This document shows positions 17,526-27,647 of a DNA stretch of 61,971 nucleotides, piece by piece. How positions within the stretch are numbered: the stretch's first letter is position 1; each line of letters opens with the position of its first letter. A program made the translations under genes and the position numbers. Origin of the DNA: Miltoncostaea sp036826475 (GTDB taxonomy: Bacteria; Actinomycetota; Thermoleophilia; Miltoncostaeales; Miltoncostaeaceae); assembly GCA_036826475.1 (NCBI GenBank), contig DAISWG010000021.1, forward strand, positions 1 to 61,971, read 5' to 3'. Under the pieces are notes generated by a model. The model was given only the letters and a program-made list of their open reading frames with translations. It ran no database searches and was not told the DNA's origin.

Positions 17526-18182
17526 ATGGGGCTGTTCTCGCGCATGAAGGTGGAGATGCCGGCGCCGGAGGACGCGCTCCCGGGCCGCGCGCAGCAGATG
17601 CCGGTCACGGCGCCGCACTTCGTGCTGGGCACGTCGATCACGCCGCCGTTCCCGGAGGGCACGGAGCTCGCGCTGTTCGGGATGGGATGTTTCTGGGGCG
17701 CGGAGCGGATGTTCTGGCAGCTGGGCGACGGGATCCACACGACGGCCGTCGGATACTCGGCGGGCTACACGCCGAACCCGACGTACGAGGAGGTCTGCTC
17801 CGCCCGCACCGGCCACAACGAGGTGGTGCGCGTGGTGTTCGACCCCGAGGTGATCTCGTACGAGCAGCTGCTCGCGACGTTCTGGGAGGGCCACGACCCG
17901 ACGCAGGGGATGCGCCAGGGCAACGATGTCGGAACCCAGTACCGCTCCGGCATCTACACCTACACGGACGCGCAGCGCCAGGCCGCGGAGGCGACGCGCG
18001 ACGCGTTCCAGGAGCGGCTGACCGCGGCGGGCTACGGCCCCATCACCACCGAGATCGAGCCGGCCGGCGACTTCTACTACGCCGAGGACCACCACCAGCA
18101 GTACCTGGCCAAGGTCCCGAACGGCTACTGCGGCCTCGGCGGCACCGGCGTCACCTGCCCGGTGGGGTTGGTCACGGACTGA
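17526..18182 (+). CDS. msrA: peptide-methionine (S)-S-oxide reductase
   Basis: Repairs oxidised methionine residues in proteins. It is 218 aa. The catalytic motif GMGCFWGAERMF is in the usual position after a 50-residue N-terminal extension. GYSAGYTPNPTYEEVCS, GHNEVVRVVFDP and the C-terminal EDHHQQYLAKVPNGYC are all family signatures. The Cys in the last motif and Cys in GVTCPVG are possible resolving residues. The ATG is preceded by a strong GAGGAGGG. It diverges from dnaG. Confidence 0.95.
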   Translation: MGLFSRMKVEMPAPEDALPGRAQQMPVTAPHFVLGTSITPPFPEGTELALFGMGCFWGAERMFWQLGDGIHTTAVGYSAGYTPNPTYEEVCSARTGHNEVVRVVFDPEVISYEQLLATFWEGHDPTQGMRQGNDVGTQYRSGIYTYTDAQRQAAEATRDAFQERLTAAGYGPITTEIEPAGDFYYAEDHHQQYLAKVPNGYCGLGGTGVTCPVGLVTD

Positions 18183-18188
18183 GGTTCC

Positions 18189-18220
18189 CCCGGGCGGGCG
18201 GCCGTCGGCCCCCGCCCGGG
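18189..18220. terminator. hairpin terminator after msrA
   Basis: CCCGGGCGGG (18189-18198) pairs perfectly with CCCGCCCGGG (18211-18220) around a 12-nt loop, 7 nt after the msrA stop. No U-tract is present. Confidence 0.6.
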
Positions 18221-18223
18221 TCG

Positions 18224-18319
18224 CCTGGACGATGAGGCCGGGGGCGCGGCCGCCGTCCGTGTGCGGGCGCGTCCCCCCCGGGAGGGAACGGGGACCTGCC
18301 CCTGGACGATGAGGCCGGG
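18224..18319 (+). repeat. 19-bp direct repeat pair
   Basis: CCTGGACGATGAGGCCGGG occurs at 18224-18242 and again at 18301-18319. It lies between the msrA terminator and the repeat array. No gene is seen here. Confidence 0.75.
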
Positions 18320-18329
18320 TGTCGGCCGT

Positions 18330-18960
18330 TCCCACTTGGGACTCGTCTCAAGTCCCACTTCGGGGTGGCCACCCGGCCCCGGATCGTTGCCTGCTCCAGG
18401 TGACGCCGGGGCGGGCATCCCGGAGCGACCGAGACCTGGAGCCATCACCGTCCCGGCCGCCGTCGTCCCCGTTGTCCCACTTGGGGAACGACTGGTCCCG
18501 GTCTGGACGCCGGCGTGCCCCCGAGGGTTCCGCTCGTCCGGCCGGATCCGCGGTCGAAGCGACGAGGAACACCGTGGGGTCGGCGGCGACGTCGTGTGCG
18601 TTCGGCCGGCTGTCCCACCTGGGACTCTCCTGCGCTCCCGGTCACGCCGTCAGCGTGGCCCCAGGGTCCCGCTCCCGCCGGCGGAGCCGTTTCCAAACCC
18701 GCGGGGAGCATCACCGGCCGGCGCGGTTCGCCTCTCCCCCGTTCCCCGTGTCCCACTTGGGACTCATCGGTAGTCCCGGTTTCGGCGTCGGCGTCCTCCG
18801 GGCCGACCGTGCGGCCGGCGGGATCCGCCCTGGAAGTCCGCCGGGAACACCCTGGGGTCGTGGTCGGTTTCGCGTCCGTCCGTCCCACTTGGGGCTTTCC
18901 CGAAGTCCCGGTTGTGACACAGGGCGGCACGCCCTCGGTGCGGTGTCGTCGCGGTCGGGT
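18330..18960 (+). repeat. degenerate tandem repeat array (about 138-bp units) with TCCCACTTGGGA core
   Basis: Five copies of a TCCCACTTGGGA-like core start at 18330, 18475, 18613, 18751 and 18883, that is spacings of 145, 138, 138 and 132 bp. Each core is followed after about 8 nt by a further AGTCCC or related half-site. Sequence between cores is also related: for example the GGGAACACC/AGGAACACC-tGGGGTCG segment recurs before the cores at 18613 and 18883. The core contains an inverted repeat (TCCCA/TGGGA). The stretch 18183-18989 has no convincing gene. The same family recurs, inverted, at 32563-33302. Confidence 0.8.
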
Positions 18961-18989
18961 GCTGTCCCGACAGTGGTGGCGGGGTGAGG

Positions 18990-19496
18990 ATGTCGGTGAT
19001 GCCGAAGAGCTTCTACAAGGGTGCGGCGCTGGGGTCGCGTCCACCGTGTGCGATCTGCATGGGACCGGGGGAGGGTGAGCGTCGCCAGCTCCTCCTTCCC
19101 GGTGGGGTCCAGGTGTGGTTGTGCGCTGCTCATCGGTCGGAGGTGTTCCAGCGGTCCCGGGCGGGCCGGGATTTCGCCTACTCCCTGAGGTGTGTCTGGG
19201 AGGCCGCCGGCTGCCTGACGGCCCGCAGGCGGCGGGCGCTCCAGGTCCACCGCCAGCGGCTTCTGCGGGGGGCGCGGGGGCCTGCGCCGCGGTCGCGGCC
19301 GGGTTCCTATGCGTGGCCGGGGCTTCGCCGGGAGGCGGAGGGGTTGTGGGCCCGGGGCGCCCCGCTTCGGGTCGTCATCGACCGGCTCCGTGCCCGTGCC
19401 ACTCGGGGAGAAGCCCACCCGCCCTCCAGGACCACCATGTACCGCTGGTTCGCGGAATCCCGATGGCAGGCACGCGCGGGGCCGGCCGCGGCCTAA
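18990..19496 (+). CDS. zinc-finger-like protein with C-terminal HTH, unknown function
   Basis: A 168-aa basic protein. An N-terminal Cys20-x2-Cys23 (PPCAICMGPG) and Cys45-x2-His48 (WLCAAHRS) pair could hold one zinc. The middle is a basic, helical ARRRRALQVHRQRLLRG. The C-terminal half (about 105-160) contains LRREAEGLWARGAPLRVVID and PPSRTTMYRWFAESRW, resembling a transposase- or resolvase-type helix-turn-helix without any nuclease domain. It lies directly downstream of, and in the same orientation as, the tandem repeat array, so it may bind those repeats (inference). ATG 18990 is used; ATG 18999 with GAGGA 8 nt upstream is an equally good start. It is convergent with the flavodoxin gene, overlapping it by 4 nt. 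Confidence 0.65.
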   Translation: MSVMPKSFYKGAALGSRPPCAICMGPGEGERRQLLLPGGVQVWLCAAHRSEVFQRSRAGRDFAYSLRCVWEAAGCLTARRRRALQVHRQRLLRGARGPAPRSRPGSYAWPGLRREAEGLWARGAPLRVVIDRLRARATRGEAHPPSRTTMYRWFAESRWQARAGPAAA

Positions 19497-20188
19497 CGGT
19501 GCTCCGGGTTCTCGAAGTCGAAGCGGCAGCCCGCGTCCCACTCGGAGCGCTGGTTCCCGTGGGCCGGGATCCCCCCTGCGTCCTTCAGGAGCCGCGCGAC
19601 GTGGATGAGGTTCCACGTCATGAACGTCGTGTTCCGGTTGGTGAAGTCGTTCTCCGGCCCGCCCGAGCCGGGGTCCAGATAGCTCGGGCCGGGGCCCGCC
19701 TCGCCGATCCAGCCCGCGTCGGCCTGCGGCGGGATCGTGAAGCCCAGGTGCTGGAGCGCGTACAGGATCTCCTGCGCGCAGTGCTTCACCCCGTCCTCGT
19801 TCCCCGTGATCAGGCACCCCCCGACGCGCCCGTAATAGGCGTACTGGCCCGCGTCGTTCAGCAGGTGGCTGTTGCCGTACAGCCGCTCGATGACCCGGGT
19901 GCAGACCGAGCTCTTCTCCCCCAGCCAGATCGGGGAGGCGATCACCAGGATGTCCGCGGCCATCACCCGGTCGAAGATCCCCGGCCAGTCGTCGCGGTCC
20001 CAGCCGTGCTCGGTCATGTCCGGCCACACGCCGGTGGCGATGTCGTGGTCGAGCGCGCGGATCTCGTCGACCTCCACCCCGTTCGCCCGCATGATGTGGG
20101 TCGAGATGTCGATGAGGCCCTGGGTGTGCGAGCGCTCCGGCGAGCGCTTCAGGGTGCAGTTCACGAAGACCGCCCGGAGATCGCTCAC
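19493..20188 (-). CDS. flavodoxin-like NAD(P)H-dependent FMN oxidoreductase
   Basis: A 231-aa protein of the FMN reductase/flavodoxin-like family. It starts AVFVNCTLKRSPERSHTQGL, the phosphate-binding first loop, and has DILVIASPIWLGEKSSVCTR, in which the SPIW loop contacts the FMN ring. Then GGCLITGNEDGVKHCAQE follows as in azoreductase- and WrbA-like proteins. The C-terminal segment TNRNTTFMTWNLIHVARLL is typical of a large actinobacterial subgroup. The GTG start overlaps the dgt stop (GTGA), making it the last gene of the glyQS-ppdK-dgt operon. The electron acceptor is unknown. Confidence 0.85.
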   Translation of the reverse strand: MSDLRAVFVNCTLKRSPERSHTQGLIDISTHIMRANGVEVDEIRALDHDIATGVWPDMTEHGWDRDDWPGIFDRVMAADILVIASPIWLGEKSSVCTRVIERLYGNSHLLNDAGQYAYYGRVGGCLITGNEDGVKHCAQEILYALQHLGFTIPPQADAGWIGEAGPGPSYLDPGSGGPENDFTNRNTTFMTWNLIHVARLLKDAGGIPAHGNQRSEWDAGCRFDFENPEHR

Positions 20189-21174
20189 AGGGGCCCCTCC
20201 TTCGGCTCGAAGATGTCGCGGTACGTCCGCAGGGCGTACCGGTCCGTCATCCCGGCCACGAAATCCGTTACACGGGTGACGGGATCCGCCTCCTCCGACG
20301 CCGGCAGCATCTCCGGGTGCTCCAGGTACCAGCGGAACAGGCTCCGCACCACGCCCCGGGCCCGCTCCGCCTCGTGACTCGCCGGCGGCGCCAGGTACAC
20401 GTTCTGGAACATGAACCGCCGCAGCCGCAGGAACGCCGCGCCCACCTCGTCGGACTGGCGGATCCGGTCGCCGTCGGCGCTCGCGTCCACCACGTCCGCC
20501 ACCAGCGCCGTCAGCCGCTGCGACGTCGTCCCGCCGAGGACGGCGACCTCGTCGGCGGGCAGGTCCTCCTCCCGGATCACCCCGGCGCGCAGGGCGTCCT
20601 CGATGTCGTGGTTGACGTAGGCCACCCGGTCGAGGAGCCGCACGATCTGCCCCTCCAGGGTCGCCGGGAGCCCCGGGCCAGTGTGGTGGAGGATCCCGTC
20701 GCGGACGGCGTCGGTCAGGTTCAGGCCCCGGCCGCCGCGCTCGAGCACCCCGACCACCCGCAGGCTCTGGACGTTGTGCTCGAAGCGGCGGTCGTGCTCG
20801 GCCCGCAGGATCTCGTCGAGCGCCGCCTCCCCCGCATGGCCGAACGGGGCGTGGCCCAGGTCGTGGCCCATCGCGATCGCCTCGACCAGGTCCTCGTTCA
20901 ACGCCAACGCCCGGGCGGTCGTCCGCGCCACCGCCGACACCTCCAGGGTGTGGGTCAGCCGCGTCCGGTAATGGTCGCCGACGGGGGCCACGAACACCTG
21001 CGTCTTGTGCTTCAGCCGTCGGAACGCGGTGGTGTGGAGGATCCGGTCCCGGTCGCGCTGGAAAGCGGTCCGCAGCGGGCACGGCTCCTCCGGCCGCTCC
21101 CGCACCGCATCCTCCGCCCGCGCGGCGCGGGGGCCCAGCGCCGGCTCCCGCGGCGTCACGGGCGCCGCGGCCAT
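20185..21174 (-). CDS. dgt: deoxyguanosinetriphosphate triphosphohydrolase-like protein
   Basis: HD-domain dNTP triphosphohydrolase that removes triphosphate from deoxynucleotides. It is 329 aa. It has FQRDRDRILHTTAFRRLKHK, RTRLTHTLEVS (first metal His), AIAMGHDLGHAPFGHAGE (the HD motif) and a later RVAYVNHDIEDA with the final Asp. The length and the PCPLRTAFQRDRDRI start fit the shorter Dgt subgroup common in actinobacteria. Its ATG follows the stop of the upstream unknown gene by one base. Confidence 0.93.
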   Translation of the reverse strand: MAAAPVTPREPALGPRAARAEDAVRERPEEPCPLRTAFQRDRDRILHTTAFRRLKHKTQVFVAPVGDHYRTRLTHTLEVSAVARTTARALALNEDLVEAIAMGHDLGHAPFGHAGEAALDEILRAEHDRRFEHNVQSLRVVGVLERGGRGLNLTDAVRDGILHHTGPGLPATLEGQIVRLLDRVAYVNHDIEDALRAGVIREEDLPADEVAVLGGTTSQRLTALVADVVDASADGDRIRQSDEVGAAFLRLRRFMFQNVYLAPPASHEAERARGVVRSLFRWYLEHPEMLPASEEADPVTRVTDFVAGMTDRYALRTYRDIFEPKEGPL

Positions 21175-21175
21175 G

Positions 21176-21916
21176 TCAGGCTCCCGGGCCGAGCGGGATC
21201 GGGAAGACCCACGGCCCCGGCGTGAGGCGCGGGCCGTCGCCGTCGTCGCGAACGGTGCCCACCGTCACCGTCAGCCGGCGCACCCCGTCGGGGATCGCCG
21301 GCGCGACCACCAGGGTCCCCTGGAGCCGGTTGCCCTCGGGTCGCGCGTCCGTGGCCGCGACCCGGTAGCGGCGGCCGGCGTCGTCCACCGCGATCACGTC
21401 GAGCATCCGCATCTCCCCGCGGGTGCGGGCGTCGGACGCGTGGCACATGTAGCCGATGCGGGTGCCGCCGTCGTGGCGCTCCAGCGCCACCAGCGCGATG
21501 TCGAGGCCGCCCGCCGACTGCGCCTGCCCCACCGGGATGACCTCGCGCAGCGTCGCCGGCACCAGCACCACCGCGTCCGGGAACGGCTCCGGCACCTCGC
21601 CCCACTCCTCCGGGGCCTCCGGGGGGTCCGCGCCCGGCGCGTCGAGCGTCGCGAACGAACGGTGCTTCCACACCCCCGGGTGCTCGCGGAACAGCTCCAC
21701 CAGGGTGTGGTGGGAGAGCGCGCGCCCATCGTCCGGCACGAACACCCCGCGCACCTCGCCGGTCGTGCCCCGCACCAGCGAGAAGTACGCCGCCGGGGGG
21801 CCGGACGGCTCCGACCGGTCGGCGTACTGCATCCGCTCGATGCGCCAGCCCTCCACCAGCAGCTCCATCAGGTCGCCGAGGGAGGCGAGCTCGAACCGGG
21901 CGTCATCGAGCCCCAT
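21176..21916 (-). CDS. hypothetical protein (246 aa)
   Basis: Unrecognised. It starts MGLDDARFELASLGDLMELL and contains LSHHTLVELFREHPGVWKHR. The C-terminal half is beta-rich, with RRYRVAATDARPEGNRLQG and VRRLTVTVGTVRDDGDG, consistent with one or two immunoglobulin-like or beta-sandwich modules. No signal peptide or membrane segment is seen. It sits between ppdK (8 nt away) and dgt (1 nt away), so it is certainly co-transcribed with them. Confidence 0.75.
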   Translation of the reverse strand: MGLDDARFELASLGDLMELLVEGWRIERMQYADRSEPSGPPAAYFSLVRGTTGEVRGVFVPDDGRALSHHTLVELFREHPGVWKHRSFATLDAPGADPPEAPEEWGEVPEPFPDAVVLVPATLREVIPVGQAQSAGGLDIALVALERHDGGTRIGYMCHASDARTRGEMRMLDVIAVDDAGRRYRVAATDARPEGNRLQGTLVVAPAIPDGVRRLTVTVGTVRDDGDGPRLTPGPWVFPIPLGPGA

Positions 21917-21924
21917 GGGAGGCC

Positions 21925-24579
21925 CTAGCCGGCGCCGAGGGCGGCGCGGCCCGCCGCGATGCGCGCCGTCTGCACCCGGAACGGCGAGCACGACACGTAG
22001 TCGAGGCCGGCTCGGTGGAAGAACGCCACCGACGCGGGGTCGCCCCCGTGCTCGCCGCACACCCCGAGCTTGATGCCCGGCGTCGCCTCCCGCGCATCCG
22101 CCGCCGCCATCTCCACCAGCTTCCCCACCCCCGGCTGGTCGATCGTCTCGAACGGGTTGTACGCGATGACGTTGTTGGCCAGGTAGTAGGCCAGGAACTT
22201 CGTCTCCGCATCGTCGCGGCTGAAGCCGAGGGTCGTCTGGGTCAGGTCGTTGGTGCCGAACGAGAAGAAGTCGGCCTGCAGCGCGATCGTGCCCGCGCGC
22301 AGCGCCGCCCGCGGCAGCTCGATCATGGTGCCCACCGCGTAGGCGACCGTGGTGCCCCGCTCGCGCAGCACCGTCTCGGCCACGTCCACGATCTGCTCCC
22401 GCATGATCCGCAGCTCGTCCTCGAACCCGACGAGCGGGACCATGATCTCCACCTCCGGCGCCGCACCCGTCTCCTCCTTCACCACGCAGGCGGCGTTCAT
22501 GATCGCCGCGACCTGCATGCGGTAGACGTCCGGCCACTCGATCCCCAGGCGGCAGCCGCGGGTGCCGAGCATCGGGTTCACCTCGTGCAGCTGCTCCACC
22601 CGGCGCAGCTGGGCCTCCGCCTCGGCGTCCGGCCTCCCCACGGCCTTCGCGACCGCCACGCGCGAGTGGAGCTCCATGATGTCCGGCAGGAACTCGTGGA
22701 GCGGCGGGTCGAGCAGTCGGATCGTGACCGGCAGCCCCGCCATCGCCCGGAAGATGCCCTCGAAGTCGGACTGCTGGAAGGCCCGGAGCTGATGGAGGAA
22801 CTCGACGCGCTCGGCGGCGTCCTCGGCCATGATCATCGACTGCACGATCGGCAGGCGGTCCTCGCCCTGGAACATGTGCTCCGTGCGGCACAGGCCGATG
22901 CCCTCCGCGCCGAACTCCCGGGCCCGCGCGGCGTCCTCCGGGGTGTCGGCGTTGGTGCGCACCCGGAGGCGGCGGTTGCGGTCCGCCCACTCCAGGATCG
23001 TGACCAGCGACGGGTTGTGCGGGTCGGGCGGCAGCAGCGGGGCGTCGCCGGCGAAGACGCTGCCGCTGGTGCCGTCGATCGTGATGCGGTCGCCCTCCCG
23101 GAACGTCTCGCCGGCGATCGTGATCGACCCGTCGTCGGCGAAGCGGATCGCCGTCACCCCGCACACCGCCGGGGTGCCCATGCCGACCGCGACGATCGCG
23201 GCGTGGCTGGTCTTGCCGCCCCGGGCGGTCAGGATCCCCTGCGCCGCGACCATCCCGTGGAAGTCGTCGGGGGTGGTCTCGTCGCGCACCAGGATCACGT
23301 CCTCCCCCGCGGTGCCGAGGCGCTCGGCATCATCGGCGGTGAAGACGATGGCCCCGGTGGCGGCGCCGGGCGAGGCGGCCACGCCGGTCGCGAGCGCCTC
23401 GGAGGCCTTGCGCGCATCGAGCTGCGGCAGCAGCAGCTGGCGGACCTGGTCGGGATCGACGAGCTGCACCAGCGACTCGTCCTCGGTCACCAGGCCCTCG
23501 GCCACCAGGTCGACCGCGATCCGGGCCATGGCCTGCGCCGAGCGCTTCCCGTTGCGCGTCTGGAGCATGTAGAGGGCGCCGTCCTCGATGGTGAACTCGA
23601 CGTCCTGCATGTTCCGGTACGTCGTCTCCAGCATCCGCATCGTCCTGATGAGCTCGTCGAACGCCTCGGGCAGCTCGTCCTTCAGCTCCGCCAGGGGCCG
23701 CGGGGTGCGGATGCCGGCCACCACGTCCTCGCCCTGGGCGTTGATGAGGAAGTCGCCGAAGGGCTCGCCGGCCTCCCCCGTCACGTTGTTGCGCGTGAAC
23801 GCCACCCCCGTGCCGGACCGCGGGCCGGTGTTGCCGAACACCATCTGCTGGACGTTCACCGCCGTCCCCAGCTCGTAGGGGATCCGGTTGAGGCGCCGGT
23901 AGTCGTGGGCCCGCTTGTTGTCCCACGACTCGAAGACCGCGCTGATGGCGGCGTCCAGTTGGGCGCGCGGCTCCTGGGGGAAGTCCTCGCCCCTGGCGTC
24001 GCGGTAGATGCCCTTGTACGTCTCGACCAGGCCGGCGAGGTCCTCGGCGGTCAGGTCGACGTCCTGCTCGACCCCGCGCTCACGCTTGAGGGCCGCGAGG
24101 GCCTCCTCGAACAGGCTCTTCGGGACCTCCGACACGACGTCGCCGAACATCTGGATGAACCGGCGGTACGAGTCGTAGGCGAACCGCGGGTTGCCCGTCC
24201 GCGTCGCCAGGCCCTCCACCGAGCGGTCGTTGAGCCCCAGGTTCAGGACCGTGTCCATCATCCCCGGCATCGAGAACTTGGCGCCGCTGCGGACCGACAC
24301 CAGCAGGGGGTTCCCCGCGTCGCCGAGGGTCTTGCCCGCGGCCGCCTCCAGGGCGGCGAGATGCTCGGACACCTCGTCGTCGAGGCCCTCGGGGAACGCG
24401 TGGCCGCCCTTCAGGTAGGCGATGCAGGTCTCGGTGGTGATGGTGAAGCCCTTCGGCACCGGGAGCCCCAGGCGGGTCATCTCCGCGACGTTCGCGCCCT
24501 TTCCGCCGAGCAGGTCGCGCATCTCGCGCGACCCCTCCGCGAAGTCGTACACCCGCTTGACGCCCACGCCGGTGCTCAC
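21925..24579 (-). CDS. ppdK: pyruvate, phosphate dikinase
   Basis: Interconverts pyruvate + ATP + Pi and PEP + AMP + PPi. It is 884 aa, the normal bacterial length. The N-terminal ATP-grasp part begins VYDFAEGSREMRDLLGGKGA and contains NPLLVSVRSGAKFSMPGMMD. The swivelling domain has the phospho-His loop TARGGKTSHAAIVAVGMGTP (around 455). The C-terminal barrel has EGIGLCRTEHMF, NPMLGTRGCRLGI and the catalytic Cys region KLGVCGEHGGDP near 830. The GTG start overlaps the glyS stop (GTGA). With malic enzyme elsewhere in the window it could feed gluconeogenesis (inference). Confidence 0.97.
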   Translation of the reverse strand: MSTGVGVKRVYDFAEGSREMRDLLGGKGANVAEMTRLGLPVPKGFTITTETCIAYLKGGHAFPEGLDDEVSEHLAALEAAAGKTLGDAGNPLLVSVRSGAKFSMPGMMDTVLNLGLNDRSVEGLATRTGNPRFAYDSYRRFIQMFGDVVSEVPKSLFEEALAALKRERGVEQDVDLTAEDLAGLVETYKGIYRDARGEDFPQEPRAQLDAAISAVFESWDNKRAHDYRRLNRIPYELGTAVNVQQMVFGNTGPRSGTGVAFTRNNVTGEAGEPFGDFLINAQGEDVVAGIRTPRPLAELKDELPEAFDELIRTMRMLETTYRNMQDVEFTIEDGALYMLQTRNGKRSAQAMARIAVDLVAEGLVTEDESLVQLVDPDQVRQLLLPQLDARKASEALATGVAASPGAATGAIVFTADDAERLGTAGEDVILVRDETTPDDFHGMVAAQGILTARGGKTSHAAIVAVGMGTPAVCGVTAIRFADDGSITIAGETFREGDRITIDGTSGSVFAGDAPLLPPDPHNPSLVTILEWADRNRRLRVRTNADTPEDAARAREFGAEGIGLCRTEHMFQGEDRLPIVQSMIMAEDAAERVEFLHQLRAFQQSDFEGIFRAMAGLPVTIRLLDPPLHEFLPDIMELHSRVAVAKAVGRPDAEAEAQLRRVEQLHEVNPMLGTRGCRLGIEWPDVYRMQVAAIMNAACVVKEETGAAPEVEIMVPLVGFEDELRIMREQIVDVAETVLRERGTTVAYAVGTMIELPRAALRAGTIALQADFFSFGTNDLTQTTLGFSRDDAETKFLAYYLANNVIAYNPFETIDQPGVGKLVEMAAADAREATPGIKLGVCGEHGGDPASVAFFHRAGLDYVSCSPFRVQTARIAAGRAALGAG

Positions 24580-26658
24580 CGTGCCCCTCCCCCGTCCGTG
24601 ACCTGCTCGAAGTCGGCGATCCGCGTCAGCAGCGCCGCCGCGTCGCGGACCAGCCCGTACCGCCGCGCCCGCACCCCGGGGTCCTCGGCGTTGACCAGCA
24701 CGTCGGTGAAGAACCGGTCCACAGCCGCGGCGAGCGGCCCCGCGGCCCGCAGCGCCGCCGGCAGGTCGCGCCCGTCCAGGGCCGCGCCGATGCCGGGCCG
24801 GGCGGCGGCGATCGCGTCGCGCAGCGCCGCCTCGCCCGGGTCGTCGCCGGGCGCCACGGGCGCGTCCTCGGCCGGACCCTTGCGGGCGATGCGCCCCAGG
24901 CGGGTCGCCGCCGTCCACGCGGCCGCCCATTCGGGCGTGCCCCGCTCCGCCTGGACCTGGCGCGCCCAGCCGGCGATGGAGGGGGCGCCGTCGAAGACCC
25001 GGCCGGCGGCCTGCACGGCCTCGGCGCCCACGCCCTCGGCGGCGAGCAGGTGGCCGATGCGCTCGAACAGGAACGGCATCACCTGGGTCGCGGTGCCCAT
25101 CGCGTCGTGGACCAGGTCGGCGCCCTGCGCCCGCAGCAGCTCGTGCGCCGCCAGCAGCACCGGCGCCGGGTCGAAGTCCCAGCCGCGGTCGAGCGCGATC
25201 CGCACCAGGCCGGTGGCGGCGCGCCGCAGGCCGTAGGGGTCCTTCGACCCGGTGGGGGCCTCATCCACCGCGAACGCGCCGACCAGGTTGTCGAACTTCT
25301 CGGCGGCCGCCACCAGCGCGCCCACCTCGCCCGACGGGAGCGGCGAGTCCGGGCCCTCGGGCAGATAGTGCTCCTCCACGGCGGTGGCGACCACGTCGGC
25401 GAACCCCTCGCGACGGGCGTACTCGGCCGCCACGTACCCCTCGAGCTCCGAGAACTCGGCCACCAGCACGGCGCCCTGGTCGGCCTTCGCCAGGCGGGCC
25501 GCCTCCTCGGCGGCCTCGCGGGTGAGGGCATCCACCTCGGCGGCGTCGGCCAGCAGCGCCACCAGGGAGACCAGCCGGTCCCGCTTCTGCGCCATCGTGC
25601 CGAGCCGCTTGTGGAAGACGATCGCGTCCAGGCGGGCGTCGAGCGCCGCCAGGCCGGCTTCCAGGTCGCGGTCGAAGCTGAACTCGGCGTCCTGGAGCCG
25701 CGCGTCGAGCACGTCCTCGTTGCCGCGGGTGATCACGTCGGCGTGCGCAGGGTCGCCGTTGCTCACCGCCAGGAAGGCGGGCAGCAGGTCGCCGGAGGCG
25801 TCGCGCAGCGGGAAGTAGCGCTGGTGGCCCTGCATCGCCGTGACCAGCACCCGCGACGGCAGGCGCAGGTGGCGGGCGTCGAAGCGGCCGGTGATCACGC
25901 TCGGCCACTCGACCAGGAACACGACCTCCTCCATCTTGCCGCCCGGGTCGCTCCAGCTCCCGCCGGCCTGCGCAGCGGCCTCGTCCAGGCCGCTGACGAT
26001 CTGGGCGCGGCGCGCGTCGTGGCCGGGCACCACGGCGACGGCCTCCAGGGCCGACTCGTAGGAGGCGGGGTCCCCGATCGTGGCGGGCCCGCCGAGGAAG
26101 CGGTGCCCCTGGCTCACGTCGCCGGAGCGGAGGCCGTGGAGCTCGAACGGGACGGTCTGCTCGTCGAGCTTCGCGACGATCCAGCGGACGGGTCGCGAGA
26201 ACCGCAGGCCGGTGCCGTCGCCCCAGCGCATCGTCTTGGAGAAGCGGAGCCCGTTCACCAGCCGGGCGGCCAGGTCGGGCACCACGTCGGCCACCGCGCG
26301 GCCCTCGCTGGTGAGGTCCGCGAAGACGAACTCACGGCCGTTTTCCTCCCGCACCACCAGGTCGCCCACCGCGATCCCCTGCCCGCGGGCGAAGCCCTCG
26401 GCCGCCCGGGTGGGCGCGCCGTCGGGGCCGAAGGCGGCGGCGGCCGCGGGGCCGCGGACGCTGCGCGACGTGGCGGGCAGCTCTGCGGGCAGACCCTCGA
26501 CGCGCACCGCGAAGCGGCGGGGGGCGACCGACAGGTGGACCCCCGCGCCGTCCAGCCCGGCGGCGTCGAGCGCGGACCGGACGAGCCCTGGCGCCTGCTC
26601 GATGATCTCGCGGCACGCCGAGGATGGAAGCTCCTCGCAGCCGACCTCCAGCAGGAGG

Positions 26659-26666
<8 letters not shown>
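24576..26666 (-). CDS. glyS: glycine-tRNA ligase beta subunit
   Basis: The tRNA-binding and editing-type beta chain of the alpha2/beta2 glycyl-tRNA synthetase. It is 696 aa, the usual length. It begins with the hallmark LLLEVGCEELPSSACREIIE. It contains FSKTMRWGDGTGLRFSRPVR, VTAMQGHQRYFPLRDASG, FLAVSNGDPAH, FHKRLGTMAQKRDRL and DPYGLRRAATGLVRI, all strongly conserved. The C-terminal part is the anticodon-binding domain. It overlaps glyQ by 8 nt and ppdK by 4 nt. Confidence 0.97.
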
Positions 26667-27555
<889 letters not shown>

Positions 27556-27562
27556 GCCTCCG

Positions 27563-27568
27563 AGCATA
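27563..27568 (-). promoter_or_regulatory. -10 element of glyQ (TATGCT), leaderless
   Basis: TATGCT on the minus strand sits 7 nt before GTG 27555. This decides the glyQ start against the overlapping ATG. Confidence 0.5.
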
Positions 27569-27610
27569 CCCGTGCGCGGAGGGCCGGACGCCCCGGTCGC
27601 GCCGCCCGTC

Positions 27611-27641
27611 TTGACCGCCGCGGGGCGGGGCGCGTCAATAT
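27611..27641 (+). promoter_or_regulatory. candidate promoter of the LAL regulator
   Basis: TTGACC (27611-27616) and CAATAT (27636-27641) form -35/-10-like boxes with 19 bp between them. The -10 box ends 6 nt before the ATG. It lies in the 92-bp divergent spacer with glyQ. Confidence 0.4.
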
Positions 27642-27647
27642 CGGTGG

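Noticed and set aside
18330..18960. CRISPR array
   Set aside because: Units are degenerate, about 138 bp apart, with related sequence between cores, and no cas genes are present.
18990..19496. Intact transposase or insertion sequence at the finger/HTH gene
   Set aside because: No catalytic acidic triad, no terminal inverted repeats around the gene and only 168 residues.
27556..27647. T-box riboswitch before glyQ
   Set aside because: The divergent spacer is only 92 bp and the -10 box lies 7 nt before the start, leaving no leader for a T-box.
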